A DNA stretch of 64,000 nucleotides from assembly GCA_902363805.1 (NCBI GenBank), contig CABJBF010000001.1, positions 682,001 to 746,000 on the forward strand, read 5' to 3'. This document shows, in pieces, positions 8,773-17,424 of this stretch. Below the pieces are notes generated by a model. It did no database searches and was not told the origin of the DNA. It was given only the letters and a program-made list of their open reading frames with translations. Both the position numbers and the translations under genes were made by a program. Position 1 is the first letter of the stretch. The number at the start of each line of letters is the position of its first letter. The stretch comes from Eubacteriaceae bacterium. Its GTDB lineage: Bacteria > Bacillota > Clostridia > Lachnospirales > Lachnospiraceae.

Positions 8773-9099
8773 ATGGCGAAAAGAAATAAAAAAGACAAAA
8801 AACAAAGAATAGCATTAAGCAGTTATACAAAGGGCGGAAGAATATCTTCGCTTATAGCACTTGAAGCTTTTATATTATTTGTTTTAACAGTTGCGTTATG
8901 CATAGTGCAGAATGGAAACGCAGGTATATATGTAGGAATTTTGGCATGGGCTATATTTGGACTTGCGCTTGCCGGATTTGTAATAGGTTTAAAAAGTTAT
9001 CAGGAAGAAACAAAGTTTTTAAAATACACATATATAGGAACAATTTCTAATGCAGTAATATGGATTGGAATTTTGTGCGTATTTTTAATATATGTATGA
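8773..9099 (+). CDS. Small conserved membrane protein, DUF6142-like
   Basis: 108 residues: a basic N-terminus (MAKRNKKDKKQR) followed by three hydrophobic segments (about 27-46, 50-70, 83-106). Start chosen at ATG 8773, with GGAGAAA just upstream, instead of an ATG at 8710 inside the VanZ gene. Size and layout (Lys-rich start, SYTKGGRISS before the first helix) resemble the DUF6142-type proteins of clostridia, but I am not sure of the family. It is 8 bases behind the VanZ-like gene, so probably cotranscribed. No function can be given. Confidence 0.6.
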   Translation: MAKRNKKDKKQRIALSSYTKGGRISSLIALEAFILFVLTVALCIVQNGNAGIYVGILAWAIFGLALAGFVIGLKSYQEETKFLKYTYIGTISNAVIWIGILCVFLIYV

Positions 9100-9100
9100 T

Positions 9101-9139
9101 GCCAGGGTGAAATTGTGGGAGTGCGTAGCGCGAAACAAT
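9101..9139 (+). repeat. 39-nt hairpin element, copy A (upstream of HD gene)
   Basis: Starts one base after the preceding stop codon. It matches 11956-11994 in 32 of 39 positions with no gap. It folds as ATTGT/ACAAT outside and GTGC-GTA-GCGC inside. The inner T-G pair here is T-A in the other copy, a compensatory-type change. Confidence 0.6.
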
Positions 9140-9187
9140 AAAAATGATTTAGTATTTTACTTAAAAAAAATGATTTAGTATTTTACT
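9140..9187 (+). repeat. 22-bp direct repeat, two copies
   Basis: The same 22 bases occur at 9140-9161 and 9166-9187. The second copy with its flank forms a hairpin, TTTAGTA-TTT-TACTAAA. It sits between the 39-nt element and the HD gene. Confidence 0.75.
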
Positions 9188-9209
9188 AAAAAATATAAGA
9201 AAGGATGCT

Positions 9210-9827
9210 TTGCACAGCAGTAATGGTAAGACAATGTCGGATAAAGAAAGATTTGAAAAGCAGATGGAATTTATCAGAGAAGTAGATAAATCAAAAGAAA
9301 TTTTTAGACAATCATATGTGACAAGTGGAAGCAGACATGAAAATGATGCTGAGCATGCATGGCATCTGGCTATGATGGCAATGATAATGAATGAGTATGC
9401 AAATGAAAAAGTAGATTTGCTTAGAGTTATAGAGATGGTACTTGTACATGACCTTGTTGAAATAGATGCAGGCGATACATATGCATATGATAATAAGGGA
9501 AATGAAACAAAGCGAGAACGTGAATTAGCTGCCGCAGACAGAATTTTTAACATACTTCCAAATAATCAGGCAAAAATGATTAGAGGACTCTGGGATGAAT
9601 TTGAAGCCGGAGAAACAAAAGAAGCAAAATTTGCAATAACATTAGACAAAACTCAGCCAATAATGTTAAATGATGCTACTGATGGAAGAGCGTGGATGGA
9701 GCACGGTGTAAATAAAGAACAGATTATGGCGAGAAACAAAAAAACACCGGATGGTTCCGTTAAAATATGGGAATATTTTGAAAATATAATTAATAAAAAT
9801 GTAGAAAAAGGCAGAATTAAAGAATAG
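9210..9827 (+). CDS. HD domain protein, YfbR-like 5'-nucleotidase
   Basis: Metal-dependent phosphohydrolase of the HD superfamily, nearest in layout to YfbR/YGK1-type 5'-deoxynucleotidases, which remove phosphate from dNMPs. 205 residues. Seen: SRHENDAEHAWHLA (His49 is a metal ligand), LVHDLVEIDAGD (His80-Asp81) and a later DKTQPIMLND Asp. Start: TTG at 9210 has AAAGGA 4 bases upstream; the ATG at 9234 begins a more family-like MSDKERF but has no clear ribosome site, so the start is uncertain by 8 residues. Next gene 17 bases on. A role in balancing nucleotides would suit the pyr/pur surroundings; that is inference. Confidence 0.85.
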   Translation: MHSSNGKTMSDKERFEKQMEFIREVDKSKEIFRQSYVTSGSRHENDAEHAWHLAMMAMIMNEYANEKVDLLRVIEMVLVHDLVEIDAGDTYAYDNKGNETKRERELAAADRIFNILPNNQAKMIRGLWDEFEAGETKEAKFAITLDKTQPIMLNDATDGRAWMEHGVNKEQIMARNKKTPDGSVKIWEYFENIINKNVEKGRIKE

Positions 9828-9844
9828 CCTTTAGGAGTAAGTCT

Positions 9845-11845
9845 ATGATTAAAGAAAGATATGATATTGCTATAGAAAGAATAAAAGAAATAATTACTGA
9901 AGATACAGTAGAAGAAAAATTTCTACCTTATTTTATTGCATCAGCACAGTTTATACTTAAAATAGATAATTTACTTGGGCTAATAGAAAGCAAAAAGATT
10001 GAAGAGTTGACTTTAGAACAGTTGACAGCTCTTAATAAAGATTTATATGAAGATGAAACAGAAATTGTATATGAAAAATGTTTTGCAAATCCTAAATTTG
10101 CAGTAGAAAAATTAGGAGAAGAATACGGACAGTTATTATGTTATGTATTTACGACAAACAGAAATATGATTTCTAATGCATTTCAGGGCAAATTAGAAGA
10201 AATAACATTGAGAATGGAATTGTTTATAGAAATATATAATCAATTTGAAGATAGAGAAAATCTTACAAAAAAATCAATTCATGATATGATTTATTCTTTT
10301 GAAAAAGATAATTCAGAAATTTTTATGACTAACAGAATAGATGAAATAATAAATCCTGAAAATGATTTTGCAGTTAAGATTGTAATGGAAAGTGATTTAG
10401 AAGATTTAAGATATTTATACAAATATGGTGAAAGTATTAGTGAAAACGAAATAGAAACAGCAAAATTTTTAAATACACTTTCACAGGAAAAAATAGATAA
10501 AATTGCAAGTGTTTATACGGAAGGATACAGACTTGGATTTATAAACACAGGAAAAGATTTATCTATTAAAAGTGCAGTAGATATAAGATATTATATTGGA
10601 TTTGAAAGAATAATCCGTGCAGCCATAAAGCAGTTTGAAAATATGGGATTAAAACCGGTTATTTATAAAGGAGGATATGAATCTACCAAGATAAATAAAC
10701 AGTATTGGTTTGACCATAAGTTTGATGATGCATTATTCTTTGACAAAGGTTATGTACAAAGAAAGTTAGAGGTTGCAACTACAGCATTTGAAAATAGAAA
10801 GAAAACAGCAGCACTTATGGCAGGACCGGCGGTTATAGAAGTATTTGGAGAAAATCCATTTGAGCCGGAAAATAAAAAAGAAGCTTTACAGTTAAACAAG
10901 GAGCAACAGAAATTAAAAGTTGAATATGCAAGAGAATATACTCAGATAGTTCAAAAATATATTAAGGGCGATGAGAGAAGCTTTACGATTATTGCGTTTC
11001 CACTTCCTGAAATTGGAATGGATTATGAAGAATTATTCGAAGAGACAGTTAAAATTAACTGTTTAGATCAGGATAAATATCGCAAGGTACAGCAGAGTAT
11101 AATAGATGCCCTTGATAAGGCAGATTTCGTAAGGGTCGAAGGAAAAGGAAGCAATAAGACATACATTACGGTTAATATGCATGAATTGAAAAATCCTGAA
11201 AAAGAAACTAATTTTGAAAACTGTCTGGCAGATGTAAACATTCCATTAGGAGAAGTGTTTACTTCGCCAAAACTTACAGGAACTAACGGAGTGTTACATG
11301 TGAGTCAGGTATATTTAAATGAATTAAAATACAATGATTTGGAAATTACATTTGAAAATGGATGCATAAAAGACTATACATGTAATAATTTCGATACTGA
11401 AGAAGAAAATAAAAAGTATATAAAAGAAAATGTTATGTTTAATCATGACACTTTACCTATAGGGGAATTTGCCATAGGAACAAATACAACAGCTTATGTT
11501 ATGGCAAATAAATACGATATAGTATATAAACTTCCAATTTTAATAGTGGAAAAAATGGGACCTCATTTTGCAGTAGGTGATACATGTTACAGTTGGGAAG
11601 AAGATGTTAAGACATTTAATCCTGATGGAAAAGAAATTGTAGCAAAGGAAAATGAAATCTCAGCTTTAAGAAATGAAGATTTGTCAAAAGCATATTTCAG
11701 TTGCCATACAGATATAACGATACCTTATGATGAACTTGGAGAAATTACAGCCGTAACTAAAAATGGTGAAGAAATTGTCATTATAAAGGATGGAAGATTT
11801 GTTCTTCCGGGAACAGAACTTTTAAATGAAGCTTTTGATAAATAA
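9845..11845 (+). CDS. M29-family aminopeptidase
   Basis: A 666-residue cytosolic metallopeptidase that removes N-terminal residues from peptides. The C-terminal half is the M29 domain: NIPLGEVFTSP (Glu470), GEFAIGTNT near residue 545, EKMGPHFAVGDTCY (His574, Asp579), which carry the metal and catalytic residues of AmpS/AmpT-type enzymes. Classical members are about 410 residues; this one has about 250 extra N-terminal residues, helical and Glu/Lys-rich, of unknown role, a long form seen in clostridia. TAGGAG upstream of ATG. It follows the HD gene by 17 bases, so likely one transcript. Confidence 0.85.
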   Translation: MIKERYDIAIERIKEIITEDTVEEKFLPYFIASAQFILKIDNLLGLIESKKIEELTLEQLTALNKDLYEDETEIVYEKCFANPKFAVEKLGEEYGQLLCYVFTTNRNMISNAFQGKLEEITLRMELFIEIYNQFEDRENLTKKSIHDMIYSFEKDNSEIFMTNRIDEIINPENDFAVKIVMESDLEDLRYLYKYGESISENEIETAKFLNTLSQEKIDKIASVYTEGYRLGFINTGKDLSIKSAVDIRYYIGFERIIRAAIKQFENMGLKPVIYKGGYESTKINKQYWFDHKFDDALFFDKGYVQRKLEVATTAFENRKKTAALMAGPAVIEVFGENPFEPENKKEALQLNKEQQKLKVEYAREYTQIVQKYIKGDERSFTIIAFPLPEIGMDYEELFEETVKINCLDQDKYRKVQQSIIDALDKADFVRVEGKGSNKTYITVNMHELKNPEKETNFENCLADVNIPLGEVFTSPKLTGTNGVLHVSQVYLNELKYNDLEITFENGCIKDYTCNNFDTEEENKKYIKENVMFNHDTLPIGEFAIGTNTTAYVMANKYDIVYKLPILIVEKMGPHFAVGDTCYSWEEDVKTFNPDGKEIVAKENEISALRNEDLSKAYFSCHTDITIPYDELGEITAVTKNGEEIVIIKDGRFVLPGTELLNEAFDK

Positions 11846-11902
11846 AATAAACATAAAAATGTAAATAAATGTAATAAAATTGTTAATTTAGTACCCCATT
11901 TA

Positions 11903-11931
11903 TTGACGTAATAAGTCTTAACAGTTACAAT
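11903..11931 (+). promoter_or_regulatory. Promoter of purE
   Basis: TTGACG (11903-11908), 17 bases, TACAAT (11926-11931). Start of transcription near 11938 would give a leader of about 110 bases containing the 39-nt hairpin element. I see no purine or PRPP riboswitch core in it. Confidence 0.75.
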
Positions 11932-11955
11932 GTAAGTGTTTTTATGATTTAAGAA

Positions 11956-11996
11956 GCCAGGGGAGGATTGTGTGAGTGCGTAGCACGGAACAATCC
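11956..11996 (+). repeat. 39-nt hairpin element, copy B (purE leader)
   Basis: Second copy of the element at 9101-9139, with a longer outer stem: GGATTGT (11965-11971) with ACAATCC (11990-11996), an internal loop, then GTGC-GTA-GCAC (11976-11986). It lies within the predicted purE 5' leader, about 55 bases before the start. Confidence 0.6.
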
Positions 11997-12049
11997 GTAG
12001 GCATCAAAGTTTAATGCAATACTATAAGAAATTATGAAGGAGAAGAGCA

Positions 12050-12550
12050 ATGGCAAAAGTAGCAATTGTAATGGGCAGCGATTCAGATCTGCCGGTAATG
12101 AGCAAAGCAGCAGATTTTCTTGAAGAGATAGGAATTGATTATGAAATGACAATCATCTCAGCACACAGAGAGCCGGACATCTTTTTTGAATGGGCTAAGG
12201 GCGCAGAAGAAAGAGGAGTAAAAGTTATTATTGCAGGAGCTGGTAAGGCAGCTCATCTTCCGGGCATGTGCGCAGCTTTATTCCCTATGCCGGTAATAGG
12301 TATACCAATGAAAACATCAGATTTAGGCGGAGTAGATTCATTATACTCAATCGTTCAGATGCCATCAGGTATTCCGGTTGCAACAGTTGCTATTAATGGT
12401 GGACAGAATGCAGGTATTCTTGCAGCAAAGATTCTTGCAACATCTGATGCACAGTTGCTTGAAAAGTTAAAAGCATATACAGAAAAAATGAAAAAAGACG
12501 TTGTAGCAAAAGATACAAAGTTGAAAAAAGTAGGATATAAAAACTACTAA
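12050..12550 (+). CDS. purE: N5-carboxyaminoimidazole ribonucleotide mutase
   Basis: Purine synthesis: moves the carboxyl of N5-CAIR to give CAIR. 166 residues, class I PurE. Seen: MGSDSDLPVM at residues 8-17, ISAHREPD near 39 (the catalytic His), and AGAGKAAHLPGM near 66. AAGGAG 8 bases before ATG. It has its own promoter and leader and starts the pur run, but purC, purF and purH that usually follow are not here. 156 bases separate it from purM; only AT-rich sequence with weak hairpins is seen there. Confidence 0.95.
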   Translation: MAKVAIVMGSDSDLPVMSKAADFLEEIGIDYEMTIISAHREPDIFFEWAKGAEERGVKVIIAGAGKAAHLPGMCAALFPMPVIGIPMKTSDLGGVDSLYSIVQMPSGIPVATVAINGGQNAGILAAKILATSDAQLLEKLKAYTEKMKKDVVAKDTKLKKVGYKNY

Positions 12551-12706
12551 AATTATATTAAAAAACGTAACGGTATTATATTTTCATATAATCGGTACTA
12601 AATTATAATATGAAAAATAAAAAACATATTTATTATAATTTGTTTTTGCATTATATGATTAAAAATGATTTAAGAAACCATTTGAAAGTAAGAGGAGAAA
12701 AGAATT

Positions 12707-13732
12707 ATGGATTACAAGAAGGCAGGCGTTGATATCGAAGCAGGTTACAAGTCAGTTGAACTTATGAAAGAGCATGTAAAAGGAACTATGAGACCAGAAG
12801 TTTTAGGAGGTCTTGGAGGATTTGCCGGAGCTTTCAGTTTAGATTCTATTAAGAAAATGGAAGATCCTGTTTTATTATCAGGAACTGATGGATGTGGAAC
12901 AAAAGTACAGTTAGCTTATATTATGGACAAACATGATACAATCGGTATTGACTGTGTTGCAATGTGTGTAAATGATATTGCATGTTCAGGTGGAGAACCA
13001 CTTTTCTTCCTTGATTATATCGCATGTGGAAAGAACTATCCTGAAAAGATTGCTACAATCGTAAGTGGTGTTGCAGAAGGATGTAAGCAGTCAGGAGCAG
13101 CATTAGTTGGTGGTGAAACAGCAGAACATCCGGGACTTATGCCTGAAAATGAATATGATTTAGCAGGATTTGCAGTAGGTGTAGTAGATAAAAAAGATTT
13201 AATTACAGGAGAAAATATTAAGCCGGGAGATGCATTAATTGGTATTGCGTCATCAGGTGTACATAGTAACGGATTTTCTTTAGTAAGAAAAGTATTTGAA
13301 ATGTCAGAAGAATCACTTAATACATATTATGATGAATTAGGAAAGACATTAGGAGAAGCTTTACTTGCTCCGACAAGAATTTATGTTAAAGCATTAAAGA
13401 ATGTTAAAGATGCAGGAGTAACAATTAAGGGATGCAGCCATATTACAGGTGGTGGATTCTATGAAAATATTCCAAGAATGCTTCCTGATGGAGTAAAGGC
13501 AGTTGTAAAGAAAGACAGCTATGAAGTACCTGCAATTTTTAAACTCCTTGCTAAGACAGGAGATATTGCAGAAGAAATGATGTATAACACATACAATATG
13601 GGTATTGGTATGGTATTAGCAGTTGATTCTGCAGATGTAGAAAAGACAATGAAAGCATTAGAAGCTGCCGGAGAAACATGTTATGAAATCGGAAAGATTG
13701 AGGCAGGAGAAAAAGGAGCAGAATTATGCTAA
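12707..13732 (+). CDS. purM: Phosphoribosylformylglycinamidine cyclo-ligase
   Basis: AIR synthetase: closes the imidazole ring of FGAM with ATP. 341 residues, usual length. Seen: [12 protein letters not shown] at the N-terminus, [15 protein letters not shown] near residue 56 (ATP/Mg), [10 protein letters not shown] near 140 and the C-terminal [14 protein letters not shown] near 244. AGAGGAG before ATG. It overlaps purN by 7 bases, so the two are translationally coupled. Confidence 0.95.
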   Translation: MDYKKAGVDIEAGYKSVELMKEHVKGTMRPEVLGGLGGFAGAFSLDSIKKMEDPVLLSGTDGCGTKVQLAYIMDKHDTIGIDCVAMCVNDIACSGGEPLFFLDYIACGKNYPEKIATIVSGVAEGCKQSGAALVGGETAEHPGLMPENEYDLAGFAVGVVDKKDLITGENIKPGDALIGIASSGVHSNGFSLVRKVFEMSEESLNTYYDELGKTLGEALLAPTRIYVKALKNVKDAGVTIKGCSHITGGGFYENIPRMLPDGVKAVVKKDSYEVPAIFKLLAKTGDIAEEMMYNTYNMGIGMVLAVDSADVEKTMKALEAAGETCYEIGKIEAGEKGAELC

Positions 13733-14349
13733 GAGTTGGGGTTTTAGTTTCAGGTGGAGGAACGAATCTTCAGGCAATCATTGACGGAATTAAGAATAAA
13801 GTAATTACAAATACAGAAATTGAAGTGGTAATAAGCAACAAGAAGGATGCATATGCACTTGTAAGAGCAAAAGAAAATGGAATTAATGCAGAATGTATTT
13901 CACCTAAAGATTTTGACGAAAGAAAAGATTTTAATCAGGCATTAATTGATACTTTAGATAAGTATAAAGTAGACTTAATTGTTCTCGCAGGATTTTTGGT
14001 TGTATTACCTCCTGAAATGATTTCAAAATACAGAAATAAAATTATAAATATACATCCATCTCTTATTCCATCATTCTGTGGAAATGGATTTTATGGATTA
14101 AAGGTTCATGAAAAAGCATTAGAAAGAGGTGTTAAGGTAACAGGAGCTACAGTTCATTTTGTAGATGAAGGAACAGATACAGGCCCTATAATTTATCAGA
14201 AGGCGGTAGACATTTTACCTGGAGATACACCTGAAGTACTTCAGAAAAGAGTTATGGAACAGGCTGAATGGAAGATTATGCCACAGGCAATTAATGATAT
14301 TGCTAATGGAAAAATCAAAGTTGTAGACAATAAAGTAATATATCAGTAG
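13726..14349 (+). CDS. purN: Phosphoribosylglycinamide formyltransferase
   Basis: GAR + 10-formyl-THF to FGAR. 207 residues. Seen: [13 protein letters not shown] near residue 8 (phosphate binding) and [11 protein letters not shown] with Asn108 and His110, then [13 protein letters not shown] with Asp151, the catalytic triad of the family. The ATG lies inside the last codons of purM (overlap 7 bases), with AGGAG further up in purM. purD follows after 19 bases. Confidence 0.95.
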   Translation: MLRVGVLVSGGGTNLQAIIDGIKNKVITNTEIEVVISNKKDAYALVRAKENGINAECISPKDFDERKDFNQALIDTLDKYKVDLIVLAGFLVVLPPEMISKYRNKIINIHPSLIPSFCGNGFYGLKVHEKALERGVKVTGATVHFVDEGTDTGPIIYQKAVDILPGDTPEVLQKRVMEQAEWKIMPQAINDIANGKIKVVDNKVIYQ

Positions 14350-14368
14350 ACAATATAAGGAGAAGACA

Positions 14369-15643
14369 ATGAAAGTATTAATTGTTGGAAGCGGTGGAAG
14401 AGAACATGCCATTGCAAATGCAGTAGCAAAGAGTTCAAAAGTTGATAAGATTTATTGTGCGCCCGGAAACGCAGGAATTGCAGAATATGCAGAATGTGTA
14501 AATATCGGTGCAATGGAATTTGATAAGTTAGTTTCATTTGCAAAAGAAAAAGAAATTGACCTAACTGTAATTGGTATGGATGATCCGTTAGTAGGCGGTG
14601 TTGTAGATGTTTTTGAAGCAGAAGGTTTAAGAGTATTTGGACCAAATAAGGCAGCAGCTATTTTAGAGGGATCAAAAGCGTTTTCTAAAGACTTAATGAA
14701 GAAATACAATATTCCAACAGCAGGATATGAAAATTTTGATTCTCCTGAAAAAGCATTAGAATATTTGGAAACTTCAAAATATCCAATTGTATTAAAGGCA
14801 GATGGACTTGCTTTAGGAAAAGGTGTATTAATTTGCAATACAAAAGAAGAAGCAATTGAAGGCGTAAAGAGCATAATGCTTGATAAGAAATTTGGTTCAG
14901 CCGGAAATACAATGGTTGTAGAGGAATTTATGACAGGAAGAGAAGTTTCTGTTTTATCTTTTGTTGACGGAAATACAATAAAGATAATGACAAGTGCTCA
15001 GGACCATAAGCGTGCAGGAGATGGTGACACAGGTCTTAACACAGGAGGAATGGGAACATTTTCACCAAGTCCATTCTATACAAAAGAAGTTGATGAATTC
15101 TGTAAGAAATACATTTATCAGGCTACTGTTGACGCTATGAAAACTGAAGGAAGAACATTTAAGGGAATTATTTTCTTTGGATTAATGATTACAGAAGACG
15201 GACCAAAGGTATTAGAGTATAATGCAAGATTTGGTGACCCGGAAGCACAGGTAGTTCTTCCAAGAATGAAAAATGACATAATTGATGTATTTGAAGCGTG
15301 TATCGACGGAACGCTTGATAAGATTGATTTACAGTTTGAAGATAATGCAGCTGTATGTGTAGTTCTTGCAAGTGACGGATACCCTGTAAGCTATGAAAAG
15401 GGATTTGAAATAAAAGGATTAGATACATTTAAGGATAAAGATGGATATTATGTATTCCATGCAGGAACAAAGTTTGATGACAATGGAAAGATTGTAACAA
15501 ACGGAGGACGTGTATTAGGCGTAACTGCAAAGGGAAAAGATTTAAAAGAAGCCAGAGCAAATGCATATAAGGCAACAGAGTGGATAGATTTCGATAATAA
15601 GTATATGAGACATGATATTGGAAAGGCTATCGACGAAGCTTAA
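14369..15643 (+). CDS. purD: Phosphoribosylamine-glycine ligase
   Basis: GAR synthetase: phosphoribosylamine + glycine + ATP to GAR. 424 residues, full length. ATP-grasp fold: N-terminal VGSGGREHAIA (residues 5-15), ATP-binding VLKADGLALGKGV near 140, GGMGTFSPSPF near 225, and LEYNARFGDPEAQ near 285 with the Mg ligands. AAGGAG 8 bases before ATG. Last gene of the purE-M-N-D run. Confidence 0.95.
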   Translation: MKVLIVGSGGREHAIANAVAKSSKVDKIYCAPGNAGIAEYAECVNIGAMEFDKLVSFAKEKEIDLTVIGMDDPLVGGVVDVFEAEGLRVFGPNKAAAILEGSKAFSKDLMKKYNIPTAGYENFDSPEKALEYLETSKYPIVLKADGLALGKGVLICNTKEEAIEGVKSIMLDKKFGSAGNTMVVEEFMTGREVSVLSFVDGNTIKIMTSAQDHKRAGDGDTGLNTGGMGTFSPSPFYTKEVDEFCKKYIYQATVDAMKTEGRTFKGIIFFGLMITEDGPKVLEYNARFGDPEAQVVLPRMKNDIIDVFEACIDGTLDKIDLQFEDNAAVCVVLASDGYPVSYEKGFEIKGLDTFKDKDGYYVFHAGTKFDDNGKIVTNGGRVLGVTAKGKDLKEARANAYKATEWIDFDNKYMRHDIGKAIDEA

Positions 15644-15686
15644 AAGTAAGGGAAAGAGATGAAAAAAATATGTGAGAAAGGAAAAT

Positions 15687-15714
15687 TGCAAATCATATAA
15701 GCCTTTGATTTGCA
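15687..15714 (+). terminator. Hairpin after purD
   Basis: A 9-bp stem (TGCAAATCA/TGATTTGCA) with a 10-base loop, followed by CCTTTT. The short T-run makes it a moderate terminator candidate for the pur genes; the next gene starts 46 bases later. Confidence 0.5.
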
Positions 15715-15760
15715 CCTTTTAAACACAAGATGTTTGTGATTAAAGGAATGGGTACAAATA

Positions 15761-17242
15761 ATGAGAAAAAGTAAATCATTATTATTAAGTTTAATTGTGG
15801 CTGCAGGATTGACAACATTAATGGGAGCAAATGTTTTTGCAGATTCTTCTTTAAAAGAATTGACAGTTAATGGGAAAACAGATTCAGGTGACAGTACGGT
15901 AGTAAATTTAAGTCCTTCATTTTCAGAAGATGTAACTGATTATGAAGCTACAGTAAAAAACAGCGTGAAAAAATTAGACGTTAAAGCCGTTGCAAATGAA
16001 AGTTCAGCAAATGTAAAAGTCTCATGGGACACATTAGATGAAGGCGACAATAAGACATATGTTGAAGTAACAGATTCAAATGGCCAGAAAACTACATACA
16101 CAATTAAAACAAAGAGACTTACTACAGATGAGGAAGAAACCTATAAAGAAGATACCAATACTAAAAAAGATAGCGGTATTAAGGTCACTGTAAACAAAAC
16201 AGAATTGACCATTTCTTCAAAAATTAAAAAAAGTGATATTCCTGAAGGATTTGAAGAAAGTACATTTACATATAATAAAAAAGAAGTGCCTTGTATTGTA
16301 GGCAAAGTTAAACAACTCACAGCAGTCTATATGACAAATGAGGAAGAAGGCATAGCAGGATTTTATATTTATAATGAAAAGAAGGACACTTTTTATCCGA
16401 TGAGAAACATTCTTATTAAGAGTAGAATGTACACTGTAGTAAGACCGGAAAAAAGAGATTCATGCCTTAAGAATTATACAAAAAAAAGAATAACAATTTA
16501 TGACCAGGAAGTTAGTGCATGGGAACTTGATTCAGAAGAAAAATTGTATCTTGTATATGCAATGAACTGGGATGGAGATATAAATCTTTATTGTTATGAT
16601 GATCAGGAAAAAGTATTTCAGAGATACATAGCTACAAATGATGTTAATACACAGCTTGAGGCAGCAAATACTGCATACGGAAAATTACAGGATAAGTATA
16701 ATAGCATTGTTGACAGATATAATATCTTAGTGAAAGCAATTGCAGGATTAATTATTTTAATCGTTATTCTTATATTTGCAGTTTTAAATCTTATATTGTC
16801 AAATAAGACAAAAAAAGTAAAAAAATTAAAAGACGAAGAAATTAATAATTTTGGAATCAATGTAGAAGGTCAGAATGATGATGTTAAATCAGATGATTCT
16901 GAAAACGAAGAAAATCCTGAGACTACAGATAGTGATGATACTACAGAAGAAACTCATGAAAAGACAGAAGAAGATGAAATAGAAGAAGCTATTTCAGAAG
17001 TAAATGAGGATTTAAAATTAGCTGTGGCAATGGAAACAGGTATATTTGACGATACAGATGAACAGAATGAAGATAATGATGCTGATAATGGAATCAATAT
17101 CTTAGAAGAAACAAATGAAATCGAAGAAAATGAAAATAGTATTCTGATGGAGAATGAAAAAGACATTCAGACAGAGAGTGATAAGAAAGACAGCACAGTA
17201 AAATTAGATGATGATGATGATGATTTTGTTTTCGTAGATTAA
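15761..17242 (+). CDS. Membrane-anchored cadherin-like beta-sandwich protein
   Basis: 493 residues. Seen in order: signal peptide (1 to about 28, ending NVFADSS); a cadherin-like beta-sandwich domain (about 30-125) whose SLKELTVNG start, FSEDVTDYEATV centre and TYTIKTKR end are typical; a middle region (130-300) unlike anything I recognise; a short heptad-like helix (about 290-325); one membrane segment (about 325-350); then a very acidic cytoplasmic tail rich in Asp/Glu with a DDDDDDF run near the end. The product would be anchored with its N-terminal part outside. It may be cotranscribed with purD or have its own promoter; none is clear. Role unknown. Confidence 0.75.
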   Translation: MRKSKSLLLSLIVAAGLTTLMGANVFADSSLKELTVNGKTDSGDSTVVNLSPSFSEDVTDYEATVKNSVKKLDVKAVANESSANVKVSWDTLDEGDNKTYVEVTDSNGQKTTYTIKTKRLTTDEEETYKEDTNTKKDSGIKVTVNKTELTISSKIKKSDIPEGFEESTFTYNKKEVPCIVGKVKQLTAVYMTNEEEGIAGFYIYNEKKDTFYPMRNILIKSRMYTVVRPEKRDSCLKNYTKKRITIYDQEVSAWELDSEEKLYLVYAMNWDGDINLYCYDDQEKVFQRYIATNDVNTQLEAANTAYGKLQDKYNSIVDRYNILVKAIAGLIILIVILIFAVLNLILSNKTKKVKKLKDEEINNFGINVEGQNDDVKSDDSENEENPETTDSDDTTEETHEKTEEDEIEEAISEVNEDLKLAVAMETGIFDDTDEQNEDNDADNGINILEETNEIEENENSILMENEKDIQTESDKKDSTVKLDDDDDDFVFVD

Positions 17243-17254
17243 TAACAAAATAAC

Positions 17255-17294
17255 AAGGATCCGGAGTGTTGCAAGATGTAGCTTTCGGGTCCTT
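17255..17294 (+). terminator. Hairpin terminator
   Basis: An 11-bp stem (17255-17265 with 17284-17294, two G-T pairs) 13 bases after the anchored-protein stop. The T-run is interrupted, so strength is uncertain. Confidence 0.6.
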
Positions 17295-17424
17295 TCTGAC
17301 ATATAATAAAAGTATTTTTTTAATAATCACAGTTTTATTAAATTATTAAAATAATGATAATAAAGATATTTGCAAATAAATCACAAATGTCTGATACAAT
17401 AAATACAGAATAGGAGGGAAAGCA

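Noticed and set aside
11938..12049. Purine or PRPP riboswitch in the purE leader
   Set aside because: Neither the paired-loop purine aptamer motifs nor ykkC-type conserved words are present; only the 39-nt hairpin element is seen.
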